Shown: positions 1-7,310, counted from the stretch's first letter. The stretch: 64,000 nt of DNA from REEB95 sp035934995 (GCA_035934995.1 DASYXI010000037.1:77876-141875); one strand, 5' to 3'. Numbers and translations are program-made. Notes: generated from the letters alone by a model not told the origin.

Positions 1-2
1 AC

Positions 3-752
3 GCTGCGGCGACGCCGCCGCATCCGGCGCCGATGCCGCCGGTCAAGAAGGCCGATGCGGATCTGCCGCGCGACATGCTGCAGCCGCAGATCGCGTCGGC
101 GCCGCCGACGCCGCTGCCGTTGCCCGCCGCCAAGCAGAATCAGCCGCAACCGGTGCGCACCGCCACCGCCAAACCGCAATCGACAGAGCCGGCTCCGGCC
201 GACACCGATCTGCCGGCGGCGATCGCGGCCGTGCTGCATCCGGGCGCGACGCCGCCCGCCGCCACGGCGTCGACAACCACCGCGCCGCAACTGGCGACGC
301 CATCGGCGACGGCAGCAACCGCGGCCGCGCCCGCTGGCGGCGAGGTCACCGTCAACGGCGTCAGCTACGTCAATGGCGAGCAGCCGCATTCGCTCGGCGC
401 ATTCGGTGCGCCATCGCCTTCCACGTCGCCTGCGACGCCATCGCCGGCCGCGGTCGCGTCGAACGCGCCGCCGCCGGCCGTCGCAGTTCCGCCGGGCGAA
501 GTGGTGATCTCGCGCGCGCCGAACGGAACGCCGATCGCGCAGTCAACGGCTTCGGGGCCGTTGGCGTCGCCGCCGTCGAACGTCATCTCGACGGCGCCGG
601 GATATAACGCGACGGCGAACCATCCGTCGTCGGGCGGCATCGTCGCGACGCCGGTACCGGGACCCTCGTCGGGTGCGGACAACGGCAATGGCGCGGCCGC
701 GAACGGCCCGCCGACGGCGCTGCAAGTCGCGCCGGCTACCTCGAACCCTTAA
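3..752 (+). CDS. Pro/Ala/Thr-rich protein, C-terminal part (5' end outside window)
   Basis: The reading frame is open from the window edge, so the true start lies upstream; the first ATG in view is at 33. The visible 249 or so residues are low complexity, dominated by Ala, Pro, Thr and Ser. One less biased patch, around residues 105-125 counted from the ATG at 33, contains GGEVTVNGVSYVNGEQPHS. No catalytic motif or membrane segment is visible. Such composition fits a periplasmic or envelope linker region, but this is inference. I do not recognise the family. The high-GC DNA also leaves other frames open; this one was chosen because it is continuous to the edge and ends just before the next gene. 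Confidence 0.5.
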   Translation, partial: AAATPPHPAPMPPVKKADADLPRDMLQPQIASAPPTPLPLPAAKQNQPQPVRTATAKPQSTEPAPADTDLPAAIAAVLHPGATPPAATASTTTAPQLATPSATAATAAAPAGGEVTVNGVSYVNGEQPHSLGAFGAPSPSTSPATPSPAAVASNAPPPAVAVPPGEVVISRAPNGTPIAQSTASGPLASPPSNVISTAPGYNATANHPSSGGIVATPVPGPSSGADNGNGAAANGPPTALQVAPATSNP

Positions 753-776
753 AAGGCTAAGCGATCGCGGCGGCGC

Positions 777-1079
777 TCAGTGGTGGTGCCAGTCGCCACC
801 GCCGCCGTGCCAGTCGTCGCGGTCGTGGCCACCGAAGGCGAAGCCAAAACCGATGAACGGCCCCGGATAGACCACCGGCGGCGGGGGCGGCGCCGCATAG
901 TAATAGGCTGGCGGCGGCGGCGGCGCTGCGGCGACGCAGCCATAGCCCTGGGCGAAGTAATAGCCCGGCGGGCATGCGTAGTAGTATTGGGCCATCGCCG
1001 GCGCGGCGGCGAACGTCAGGCCAAACGCCGCCACGGCCACGGCCGCTGCGCGATGGAACGATCTCCAGGTTCTGTGCAC
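777..1079 (-). CDS. Small secreted Tyr/Pro/Gly/His-rich protein
   Basis: A 100-residue protein if translation begins at the GTG at 1079, which has a GGAGG site 6-7 bases upstream; the upstream ATG at 1163 has no such support. Residues 1-31 form a signal peptide (basic start, hydrophobic core, cleavage after APAMA). The mature part is made of Tyr- and Pro-rich runs (QYYYACPPGYYF, AAPPPPPVVYPGP) with two cysteines and ends in a Gly/Asp/His tail (GGGGDWHHH). A TATAAT hexamer lies at 1108-1113 on the minus strand, at a sensible distance for a -10 box; no good -35 is visible. It is probably exported and may bind metal through the His tail, but no function can be assigned. Confidence 0.6.
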   Translation of the reverse strand: MHRTWRSFHRAAAVAVAAFGLTFAAAPAMAQYYYACPPGYYFAQGYGCVAAAPPPPPAYYYAAPPPPPVVYPGPFIGFGFAFGGHDRDDWHGGGGDWHHH

Positions 1080-1243
1080 GGCCGACCTCCGTTGCTGAAT
1101 GCGCACAATTATAGCAATAACGGACGATGCCGCGTGCCTGTTCCCGTGTCGCGAAAATGCCATGATCGCGGACGGCCGGTGGCGCGCTTGCAGTCGGTGA
1201 CGGCGTTGGGCTCTAATCGCGCACCCAACCCGAGGAGAGCCGA

Positions 1244-1561
1244 ATGATCCGCTTGCCGCGTCTCACCGCTTTTGCACTTGCGCTCGCGCTGGGCGGCTCG
1301 CTCGCCGCCTGCGCCGCCGTCCAGGGGCAAGAAACCACCGGCCAATATGTCGACGATTCTGGTATCACCGCCAAGGTCAAGACGCAGCTCGTTCAGGCGC
1401 AATCGCTCAAGGCGTTCAACATCGGCGTCGAAACCATGCAGGGCACGGTGCAGCTCAGCGGCTTCGTCGACACGCGGGCGCAGAAGGATCAGGCCGGCAC
1501 GATCGCCCAGGGCGTCAAGGGCGTGGTCGGCGTGCAGAACAATATCCTGGTGAAGCAATAA
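1244..1561 (+). CDS. BON-domain lipoprotein
   Basis: A 105-residue protein with a lipoprotein signal: hydrophobic residues 7-19, then lipobox L20-A21-A22-C23, so the mature protein should be lipid-anchored through Cys23. Residues about 38-104 form a single BON domain (DSGITAKVKTQLVQ, then VETMQGTVQLSGFVDT and GVKGVVGVQNNI), the alpha/beta fold found in OsmY and DolP that binds phospholipid at the envelope. OsmY and DolP have two BON domains; this small one has one. A GAGGAG ribosome site precedes the ATG. The neighbouring bdhA begins 20 bases downstream, so co-transcription is possible. A role in envelope stress is inferred from the family only. Confidence 0.85.
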   Translation: MIRLPRLTAFALALALGGSLAACAAVQGQETTGQYVDDSGITAKVKTQLVQAQSLKAFNIGVETMQGTVQLSGFVDTRAQKDQAGTIAQGVKGVVGVQNNILVKQ

Positions 1562-1581
1562 GCCATTCGCGAGGCAACGCG

Positions 1582-2382
1582 ATGGCGTCAACAGCCAATC
1601 TGCGTTTGCAGGACAAGATCGCCGTCGTCACCGGCGCGGCCAGCGGCATCGGCAAGGAAATCGCGGCCGCCTACGTGCGCGAGGGCGCGCGTGTCGCCAT
1701 CGCCGACCTCGATCTCAAGGGCGCGCAGGCCACCGCCAAGGCGCTCGACAACAGCGGCACGCGCGCGATCGGCGTCGCCATGGACGTGACGCAGGAGGAT
1801 CAGGTCGATGCCGGCATGGCGCAGGTGGTCAAGCAATTCGGCGGCATCGACATCCTGGTGAGCAACGCCGGCATCCAGATCGTCGCGCCGCTTGATCAAT
1901 TCGAATTCGCCAAATGGAAGAAATTGCTCGCGATCCATCTCGACGGTGCGTTTCTCACGACGCGCGCCGCGCTGCGCCAGATGTACAAGCAGGGCCGCGG
2001 CGGCAGCATCATCTATATGGGCTCGGTCCATTCCAAGGAAGCGTCGGTCCTGAAGGCGCCCTATGTCACCGCCAAGCATGGCCTCATCGGCCTCGCCAAG
2101 GTGGTGGCTAAGGAAGGCGCCAAGCATGGCGTGCGCGCCAACGTCATTTGCCCCGGCTTCGTGCGCACGCCCTTGGTGGAGAAGCAGATCCCCGAGCAAG
2201 CGAAAGAACTCGGCATTTCGGAAGAGCAGGTGGTCAAGACCGTGATGCTCAAGGACACGGTCGATGGCGCGTTCACCACGCTTCAGGACGTCGCGGCGGC
2301 GGCGGTGTTCTTCGCGAGTTTTGAATCCAATGCGCTCACCGGCCAGTCGCTGGTGGTGAGCCACGGCTGGTTCATGCAGTAG
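1582..2382 (+). CDS. bdhA: 3-hydroxybutyrate dehydrogenase (SDR family)
   Basis: Classical short-chain dehydrogenase of 266 residues. The NAD-binding motif TGAASGIG is at residues 17-24, NAG follows after beta-4, and the catalytic set is Ser148, Tyr161 and Lys165 (YVTAK). The C-terminal half, including CPGFVRTPLVEKQIPEQA and the end SHGWFMQ, matches the D-3-hydroxybutyrate dehydrogenase subgroup rather than FabG-type reductases. It would oxidise D-3-hydroxybutyrate to acetoacetate in the cytoplasm with NAD, a step in using polyhydroxybutyrate stores. No PHB gene lies beside it. Length is normal for BdhA. Start chosen at the ATG 20 bases after the lipoprotein gene. Confidence 0.88.
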   Translation: MASTANLRLQDKIAVVTGAASGIGKEIAAAYVREGARVAIADLDLKGAQATAKALDNSGTRAIGVAMDVTQEDQVDAGMAQVVKQFGGIDILVSNAGIQIVAPLDQFEFAKWKKLLAIHLDGAFLTTRAALRQMYKQGRGGSIIYMGSVHSKEASVLKAPYVTAKHGLIGLAKVVAKEGAKHGVRANVICPGFVRTPLVEKQIPEQAKELGISEEQVVKTVMLKDTVDGAFTTLQDVAAAAVFFASFESNALTGQSLVVSHGWFMQ

Positions 2383-2566
2383 GCCGCCGCACCGGCGGCA
2401 CCCACCGCCACAGCGCGATCGCATAAACGAGTGCCGCGATATAAAGCTCGGCGAAGAAGCGGCTCGCGACATCGTGAACCGGTAATGTGGTTGCTCAATT
2501 TTGCCGATGCCGCAAAACGCGTATGGTGTCGGCCGCGTTCACCATCCGATCGGTGCGTCGACAAGC

Positions 2567-2920
2567 ATGGCCCGCAAACGGACGACAAACGAATCGGCTG
2601 CCGTCGAAATCGACCCGCGTTTTGCGCCGGTCGTCGCCGCGTTCGCTCGCAACCGCTGGGTCAGCCACGGCGGCGGGAAGGGGTTCGGCTCGGGCGCGCT
2701 CAAGGTGAACGGAAAGATTTTCGCCATGATGGATTCAAAAGGCCGGTTCGTGGTGAAACTGCCGGGGGCGCGTGTCGACGCGCTGGTCGCCGCCGGCCAG
2801 GGCGCATATTTCGATCCCGGTCATGGCAGAAAGATGAAGGAATGGGTGGTCATCGCCGCGATGCCGGCCGTGTGGCCGACGCTCGCCCGGGAGGCTTGCG
2901 CCTTCGTACAGCAGGAATAG
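2567..2920 (+). CDS. TfoX_N/YjbR-like small protein
   Basis: A 117-residue cytoplasmic protein starting MARKRTTN at 2567; the frame is open further upstream, but that extension has no ribosome site and poor composition. The core (WVSHGGGKGFGSGALKVNGKIFAMMDS, then GRFVVKLPGARVDALV and MKEWVVIA) resembles the MmcQ/YjbR and TfoX N-terminal fold, where a small beta-sheet domain carries a glycine-rich GKGFG element. In this family members are mostly uncharacterised and some bind DNA. No neighbour gives a clue. The assignment is to fold family only. Confidence 0.65.
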   Translation: MARKRTTNESAAVEIDPRFAPVVAAFARNRWVSHGGGKGFGSGALKVNGKIFAMMDSKGRFVVKLPGARVDALVAAGQGAYFDPGHGRKMKEWVVIAAMPAVWPTLAREACAFVQQE

Positions 2921-2987
2921 CGTCTCGGCTCGAAGTTGCGCTGCCGACGCGGCCGCGATGTGTACTGTGGACGCCGGCCGCCGCCGC

Positions 2988-3015
2988 AAAAAAAGACCCC
3001 GCCGAAGCGGGGTCT
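2988..3015 (-). terminator. Rho-independent terminator for the lipocalin-like gene
   Basis: On the minus strand the stem AGACCCC/GGGGTCT with closing GC pairs surrounds a TTCG-type loop and is followed directly by seven U residues (the A run at 2988-2994 on the plus strand). It lies 28 bases beyond the stop of the minus-strand gene at 3043, which it should end. Confidence 0.85.
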
Positions 3016-3042
3016 CGCTGAACCTTCGGTAACGGCGCGGGC

Positions 3043-3561
3043 TTACGGCGCCCGTTTCAGGACCGTCATGGCCGACCCGCCGGTGGTTGCCGCGGGGATC
3101 GTCCATTTCAATTCGGTTTTGGTGACCGCGGTGACGATGAACTTGCGGTCGACGCCGACGATATTGGGATACGACGAGCCGGTGACGTGCAGCATCAGGC
3201 TGTGATCGGCCTGGTTGATGGTATAGGTGCCGAACTGCGACAGCGATCCGCGCACGGCTGCCTGGTTTTCGTCCGCCGTTCCGGTCAGGCGGCTGTTGGA
3301 CGCATATTTGGGCATGCCGGGCCGCGTCACGGCGATGACGAAGTGGCCGTCGCGCTCGAAGACGGCGATGCCGTTCGGCTTGTCGCCGAAGGGCTGAACG
3401 CGGCTGCCGTCTGGTTTCGTGATCTCGACCGAGACGAATTCCCAGGTTCCCACGATCTGCTGTTTGATTGACTTCGTTTGTGCCGGCGCATTGCCGGCGA
3501 TGCCGATGGCAAGCACGGCGCCAACCAAGGTCGTGAGCGCCAGTCTGATGGAACGCGTCAT
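3043..3561 (-). CDS. Secreted lipocalin-like domain protein
   Basis: A 172-residue protein with an N-terminal signal peptide (MTRSIRLALTTLVGAVLA, cleavage near NAPAQ). The mature part begins IVGTWEFVSVEITKPDGS and continues with alternating strands (GIAVFERDGHFVIAVTRP, GTYTINQADHSLMLHV), typical of the lipocalin-like (Lipocalin_5) beta-barrel proteins of soil proteobacteria, most of which are uncharacterised. The start at 3561 is preferred over the ATG four codons upstream because GGGGGTG sits 5-6 bases before it. It is transcribed alone and ended by the hairpin at 2988-3015. Ligand unknown. Confidence 0.75.
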   Translation of the reverse strand: MTRSIRLALTTLVGAVLAIGIAGNAPAQTKSIKQQIVGTWEFVSVEITKPDGSRVQPFGDKPNGIAVFERDGHFVIAVTRPGMPKYASNSRLTGTADENQAAVRGSLSQFGTYTINQADHSLMLHVTGSSYPNIVGVDRKFIVTAVTKTELKWTIPAATTGGSAMTVLKRAP

Positions 3562-3686
3562 AAGCACCCCCATGGAAATCGGTTTGGGCCGGCTGATGAA
3601 TTCCCCCTTGGGACCGGTAACCCGACGATGACGCCCGCCGTGGAGCCGGGCAACAGTGGCGTGCGGCCGGAGATTTTCCTTGACCG

Positions 3687-3694
3687 ATCCGGTC
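3687..3694. repeat. Left 8-bp target duplication of the outer element
   Basis: ATCCGGTC abuts the left terminal repeat and is repeated exactly at 8318-8325 just outside the right terminal repeat. An 8-bp duplication fits IS1-family transposition. Confidence 0.9.
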
Positions 3695-3852
3695 GGTGCT
3701 GTCCGGTTTTGACAGTCAGTGTCAGAATTTGAAAGAGGGAATGTCCTAATTCGGCTGGTATCGAGCGCGGGTAGTCACGATCAATGCGGTGCTACGCGCG
3801 TGAGATTTCCACGCTAGCTTGAAATATCGGGCCTGGATGTTCCACCTATCGC

Positions 3853-4731
3853 TCACGCGAGAGTATAGCGCACCTTGTCGCCACACTTGTCGCACGTGGG
3901 AAACGTATCTCCTTCGTCCGGTTCAATGAGGGAGTCTCCGGCATGCCCAACATGGTGGGCACGGAATGGAGTTGTTCCTGGCACCTTTTCGCCAGGGCTA
4001 AATGGCTTGTCGGCCCAATTTGGCTTTTTAATTTCTGCCAATGGCTTTAGTAGCAGCTTGAGTGCATTGACGGCCCGCACCAGATCATCGGCGCTCGCTT
4101 CATCGGTGATGCGGCCAGCGATCTCGATGCCATTGCCAGTGAAGGTGACGCGGAACGGCTCCGCCCCAGATGCGGGCGTGAAGGTAGTCGTTTGTTGACG
4201 TTGTAGCGCATGAGTCGTGGCCAACGAACGCCCTCCTTTCCCTTGTGACTCAATGAGCGGAGTATAATGACCTGATTCCTGCGCTACAAGGTCCGTTGTC
4301 TCTCGGTAGGACTGGATAACTCGATCAACGGCATCTGTCGCGAAATTCCGTCGCATCAGCCATGCGCGCAAATTTTCGTCGCTCGGCTTACCCTGTGGCC
4401 ACTCATTGGCAATCTCGGTGAAAAGGGTGGGTTTGAATGCAGCTTCCTGAATCGCGGCGACTTTTTCTTCTGGTTTAGCCGGATACAAGACGGTCATTGC
4501 CAGCGGAGAGACTTTCATCTTACCGCTTTCGATCTCTTCCAAAAGCCCGTATTTGCTGATGGCTGAGATCATCTTGATCGACGCACCATTAAGACCATTG
4601 TACCCGAGATGCTTGGCAATGACCTCTTTCGGCGCGGCAAGGTGCTGCTCAGCCGCGTGAATGGCTTTCACGCGGCTGATTGCCTCCGGCAAACTGATCG
4701 CCGGATAATTCGGACTGCGAATGCGGGCCAT
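3853..4731 (-). CDS. Cargo protein of the outer element, unknown function
   Basis: A 292-residue soluble protein with no signal peptide or membrane segment. Residues 10-75 are helical and look like a winged-helix-type domain (AISRVKAIHAAEQHLAAPKEVIAKHLGYNG, SIKMISAISKYGLLEE), suggesting DNA binding. The middle continues helical. Residues about 195-235 contain a short beta region (PFRVTFTGNGIEIAGRI) and the C-terminus holds HHVGH and a CDKCGD CxxC pair close to the end, reminiscent of a half zinc knuckle. It points away from the transposase and lies wholly inside the terminal repeats, so it is cargo. I do not recognise a named family. A regulatory role is inference from the N-terminal fold. 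Confidence 0.7.
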   Translation of the reverse strand: MARIRSPNYPAISLPEAISRVKAIHAAEQHLAAPKEVIAKHLGYNGLNGASIKMISAISKYGLLEEIESGKMKVSPLAMTVLYPAKPEEKVAAIQEAAFKPTLFTEIANEWPQGKPSDENLRAWLMRRNFATDAVDRVIQSYRETTDLVAQESGHYTPLIESQGKGGRSLATTHALQRQQTTTFTPASGAEPFRVTFTGNGIEIAGRITDEASADDLVRAVNALKLLLKPLAEIKKPNWADKPFSPGEKVPGTTPFRAHHVGHAGDSLIEPDEGDTFPTCDKCGDKVRYTLA

Positions 4732-4808
4732 AGCGGCTCCCCTTTAAAGGGCGTGCCGGAGATATAATCCCCCTGTTTGGCTGCGTCAACGTCAAATATC
4801 TGTTTAGC

Positions 4809-4836
4809 TTGTATAGCTCTAATTATGTGCTATAAT
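4809..4836 (+). promoter_or_regulatory. Putative sigma70-type promoter in the outer element
   Basis: TTGTAT (4809-4814), a 16-base AT-rich spacer and a perfect TATAAT (4831-4836). Transcription would start near 4843 on the plus strand and read toward the hairpin, the tRNA-like structure and the transposase. It lies 77 bases upstream of the divergent cargo gene's start. Confidence 0.6.
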
Positions 4837-4927
4837 AGAGTTATGGGCATGGAGAGCGCCATGACTAGGAGAGTTTCAAGCCCCACCGTTGCCGCCGACC
4901 GGCGGTAGGGCGAGGACACATAGGAGA

Positions 4928-4972
4928 AGGGGCCGCTTCCCCGAGCCCACGAAAGCCAAGGAAGCGGCCCCT
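4928..4972 (+). repeat. 13-bp perfect inverted repeat (hairpin)
   Basis: AGGGGCCGCTTCC (4928-4940) is the exact reverse complement of GGAAGCGGCCCCT (4960-4972), with a 19-base loop. It lies 13 bases upstream of the tRNA-like structure. No U run follows, so it is not a standard terminator; it could be an RNA processing or structural element. Confidence 0.8.
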
Positions 4973-4985
4973 AATCGGCCTTTGG

Positions 4986-5057
4986 TGCCCCGTAGTCTAA
5001 GGGTAGGACGCTCGGTTTACAGCCGGAGAGGTCCAGGTCCGAATCCTGGCGGGGCAA
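4986..5057 (+). tRNA. tRNA-like gene, anticodon UAC (Val) by position
   Basis: A cloverleaf folds by eye. The acceptor stem is TGCCCCG (4986-4992) with CGGGGCA (5050-5056). The D arm is GTCT/GGAC with a loop containing GGG. The anticodon loop is TTTACAG, giving anticodon UAC with U33 and A37 in place. The T stem is CCAGG/CCTGG. Oddities: the outermost anticodon-stem pair is C-A, the T loop is TCCGAAT with C where position 55 is normally U, and CCA is not encoded next to the discriminator (ACACCA follows). It sits inside a transposon, downstream of a promoter and hairpin. It may be a functional mobile tRNA, a decayed one, or a tRNA mimic. The U1-A72 pair and D arm look more like Gln or Glu tRNAs than Val. 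Confidence 0.6.
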
Positions 5058-5221
5058 CACCAGGAACCAGCGGGACCGATGGCTGCGCTAACAGCCACCG
5101 GCCCCTAGATCAACCACTCGGGGGTAAGCCCAAGTGACGACCCGAACTGACACTATAGCGAATTTGGCGGAATCCGTCCAATCGCGTGGGCCTGTCTCCG
5201 AGCAACGTACGGGGCAGACCC

Positions 5222-6112
5222 ATGAACGTCCTACCAACCGATAAGCAAACCGCGATCATCGCCGCGCTCACTGAGGGCATGAGCATCCGGGCGACCGAGC
5301 GCCTAACCGGCGTTCACCGCGACACCATCATGCGCCTTGGCGTCAACGTCGGGATCGGCTGCGCCAAGCTGCACAATGCCATCATGCGCGATCTGCGAGT
5401 GAACCGGATCGAGCTAGACGAGATATGGCAATTCGTCGGCAAGAAGCGCCGCCAAGTGACGGAAGATGATCCGCCGGAGATTGGCGACCAATACACGTTC
5501 CTGGCCCTGGACGGGACCAGTAAGGCGATCGTCGCGCACCGCACCGGCAAGCGCGATTACCGCAACACGCACCTATTCGTTTCCGATCTGCGCGAGCGCG
5601 TCTTAGGAGCGCCGGAAATTTCTGCCGATGCGTTCCGCGCCTATCCCCGAGCCATCGAACAAGCGTTCGGTGCGAACGTGCATTTTGGCACGATTGATAA
5701 GACGTATGCCGCCGAGCCTGGGGCCATCGAAGCGTGGCGGCGGTATTCACCCGGAAACGTAGTAGCGGTACAGCGCCAGGTAGTAAGCGGCTACCCAATC
5801 ACGATTTCGACCAGCTATGTCGAGCGGCAAAACCTGACGCTCCGCATGTCGCAACGGCGGTTCACGCGGCTGACGAACGGGTTTTCAAAGAAATTGGAAA
5901 ATCACATGGCGGCCGTCGCGCTATACGTCGCGCATTACAATTTCTGCCGTGTCCATGAGGCTCATCGCGTCACCCCAGCGATGCAGCTTGGCCTAACCGA
6001 TCATGTCTGGACGATTGGTGATCTTGTTGAAGCAGCATTACACGGAACTATTGCAGAGTCGGTAGGACGGCGGCATGGTCAATTCACGGTAATTGACGGC
6101 GGGGCGTCTTAG
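5222..6112 (+). CDS. IS1-like DDE transposase
   Basis: A 296-residue protein starting MNVLPTDKQTAII; a longer in-frame start at 5186 lacks support. Residues about 15-40 form a helix-turn-helix (MSIRATERLTGVHRDTIMRL). The catalytic triad resembles InsB of IS1: the first Asp in ELDEIWQFVGKK, the second in SADAFRAYP, and the Glu in YVERQNLTLR, followed by the RLTNGFSKKLENH block and YNFCRVHE. Unlike IS1 itself, it is encoded by one frame with no programmed frameshift. It would cut and join at the GGTGCTGTCCG ends at 3695 and 8317. Apparently intact, but its right end has been separated by the IS1595 insertion, so mobility of the whole may be reduced. Confidence 0.9.
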   Translation: MNVLPTDKQTAIIAALTEGMSIRATERLTGVHRDTIMRLGVNVGIGCAKLHNAIMRDLRVNRIELDEIWQFVGKKRRQVTEDDPPEIGDQYTFLALDGTSKAIVAHRTGKRDYRNTHLFVSDLRERVLGAPEISADAFRAYPRAIEQAFGANVHFGTIDKTYAAEPGAIEAWRRYSPGNVVAVQRQVVSGYPITISTSYVERQNLTLRMSQRRFTRLTNGFSKKLENHMAAVALYVAHYNFCRVHEAHRVTPAMQLGLTDHVWTIGDLVEAALHGTIAESVGRRHGQFTVIDGGAS

Positions 6113-6122
6113 GGGGTGTCGT

Positions 6123-6326
6123 ATGGATATAGATATTTTTCTTATCCGAACTGTGCCCTTCGCAATATTGGCTGTGGGTGCTATCTGGTTGATGGTGTGG
6201 GCACGTCGTAATGGTCTGCCATATAACCACCCATCGGTAAGACGCAGGGCTTGGTTTTTGGTGATTGGTGTTACCGTCGCTCTTTTTGCTATGGCCCCAA
6301 TCAACCTGTTTGTCTCTGCACGATAA
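6123..6326 (+). CDS. Two-helix small membrane protein
   Basis: A 67-residue protein starting at the ATG at 6123, seven bases after GGGGGTG and ten after the transposase stop. Two hydrophobic helices (about residues 6-26, TVPFAILAVGAIWLMVWA, and 44-63, WFLVIGVTVALFAMAP) are joined by a basic loop (RRNGLPYNHPSVRRRA), which should face the cytoplasm. The tight spacing suggests co-translation with the transposase. It lies inside the outer element and so counts as cargo. No family recognised. Confidence 0.6.
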   Translation: MDIDIFLIRTVPFAILAVGAIWLMVWARRNGLPYNHPSVRRRAWFLVIGVTVALFAMAPINLFVSAR

Positions 6327-6461
6327 TTGCGATTGATTATCCCGTGTCCTAATACGATCTGCGAGTGTCCTAAATCGGGCGATTATCTGCTACTTGACGG
6401 ATTAATCTTAGCCGTTATCCTGTTCTTTGCCTTCGGAGGATGTGCGCTGGCGAGATGGCGA

Positions 6462-7310
6462 TCAGTCGGAGTAGTTGCCAATCGGGCAAATACTCAAATG
6501 CTGCACGTTGCTGGTTCCACTTTGGAAGAAGTAGCAAAAGGCTGTGTGGTGGGGTTTTTCGAACGTAAGGTAAGCAAAACAGCCTTGCAGATAGACAATC
6601 TTCGAGCCGGAAACGACATCGGCATCAACAGAATCCTTAAGGATTTTTTTCGTTATTACCTGTGTGCTGAAACCAGTCGACGGAAAAACGATCTGTCCGT
6701 TCGGCTGAGTCGGAGTAGCAATGCACTTGGTGACGTAATTGAGAATCGTGTTCTTGATCACTCCTCTGATGTCATCAATAGGAGTGGCAAAGAATTTTGT
6801 TACATCGCTGTACACGTCCCGTGCTGGTTGTCGCCCAGGATTCACGTAGACGATAGTTGCTGTGATGTCCTTGCCAACGGTTGGAACCCCATCAATGCTC
6901 GCATCAGTGGCACCCAGCCACGCGCGCGAACTTTCCACAAGCGTTTCTTGCGCGCGCTGGTCGGTGGCATCATTAGCAATCTTGGCTTGCTCAAGAGCGG
7001 AGACGTTGTCGGCGTGAGCTTCAACGGCCGCCTGCCGAGCATAATGCATAGTGAAATAGAAAATTACGTCGCCACCAGTGCTGACAACAATGGTGCCAAT
7101 AAGCAAACAGATGACAATCTTTTCGCGAAAGGCGCGCTTGTTGTCGTCGGCCTGCTCTTGTGCCTGTGTGGAATCAAGTGTGTTAGCTATGCTGTGGATG
7201 AGACGAAAATAATTTTCGTTCTGGTTGCGGCACCTTTGATTGGGACTGGCATTGCGGCGTTGCTTTACGCTACCGGAATTGCCCCGCTTCTTTTTCCCCC
7301 ATATCCACAT
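6462..7310 (-). CDS. IS1595 passenger: single-helix membrane protein with soluble C-terminal domain
   Basis: A 282-residue protein starting at the ATG at 7310, nine bases after the transposase stop, with AAGGAC overlapping that stop region, so it is probably translated by coupling. Residues 1-65 are basic or polar, residues about 67-88 form one or two membrane segments (KIVICLLIGTIVV, GDVIFYFTMHYA), and a short coiled region (EAHADNVSALEQAKIA) follows. The C-terminal domain (SRAWLGATDASIDGVPTVGK, then TIVYVNPGRQPARDVYSDV) resembles the beta-sandwich portion of accessory membrane proteins common in soil proteobacteria with an E-x-x-RAW motif. Base composition is more AT-rich than the surrounding genes. 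Function unknown; it is not needed for transposition in the minimal relatives. Confidence 0.75.
   Translation of the reverse strand: MWIWGKKKRGNSGSVKQRRNASPNQRCRNQNENYFRLIHSIANTLDSTQAQEQADDNKRAFREKIVICLLIGTIVVSTGGDVIFYFTMHYARQAAVEAHADNVSALEQAKIANDATDQRAQETLVESSRAWLGATDASIDGVPTVGKDITATIVYVNPGRQPARDVYSDVTKFFATPIDDIRGVIKNTILNYVTKCIATPTQPNGQIVFPSTGFSTQVITKKILKDSVDADVVSGSKIVYLQGCFAYLTFEKPHHTAFCYFFQSGTSNVQHLSICPIGNYSD

Larger units (their letters stand above)
4732..5221 (+). other. Non-coding stretch of the outer element: promoter, hairpins, tRNA-like structure
   Basis: About 490 bases without a convincing gene separate the cargo gene (minus strand) from the transposase (plus strand). In order it holds a sigma70-type promoter (4809-4836), a tiny possible reading frame of 15 codons (4861-4908, preceded by GGAGAG), a small CCGCC/GGCGG hairpin (4892-4905), a 13-bp hairpin (4928-4972), a tRNA-like cloverleaf (4986-5057) and another hairpin near 5082-5105 built on GGCTG/CAGCC. 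A single transcript from the promoter would run through all of these into the transposase. No terminator with a U run is visible before 5222. Confidence 0.6.

Noticed and set aside
2383..2485. Minus-strand stretch reading SRFFAELYIAALVYAIALWR
   Set aside because: It looks like the end of a membrane protein, but there is no start codon after the upstream stop and only about 35 codons; at most a remnant.
4986..5057. Alternative anticodon reading as a stop-codon suppressor (UUA)
   Set aside because: It needs the anticodon loop shifted by one base, which breaks two or more stem pairs; the UAC reading keeps four pairs plus U33 and A37.
4889..5137. Open frame of 82 codons across the tRNA-like region
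   Set aside because: Arg/Pro/Gly-rich with no ribosome site; it runs through the hairpin and cloverleaf and looks like a by-product of GC-rich DNA.
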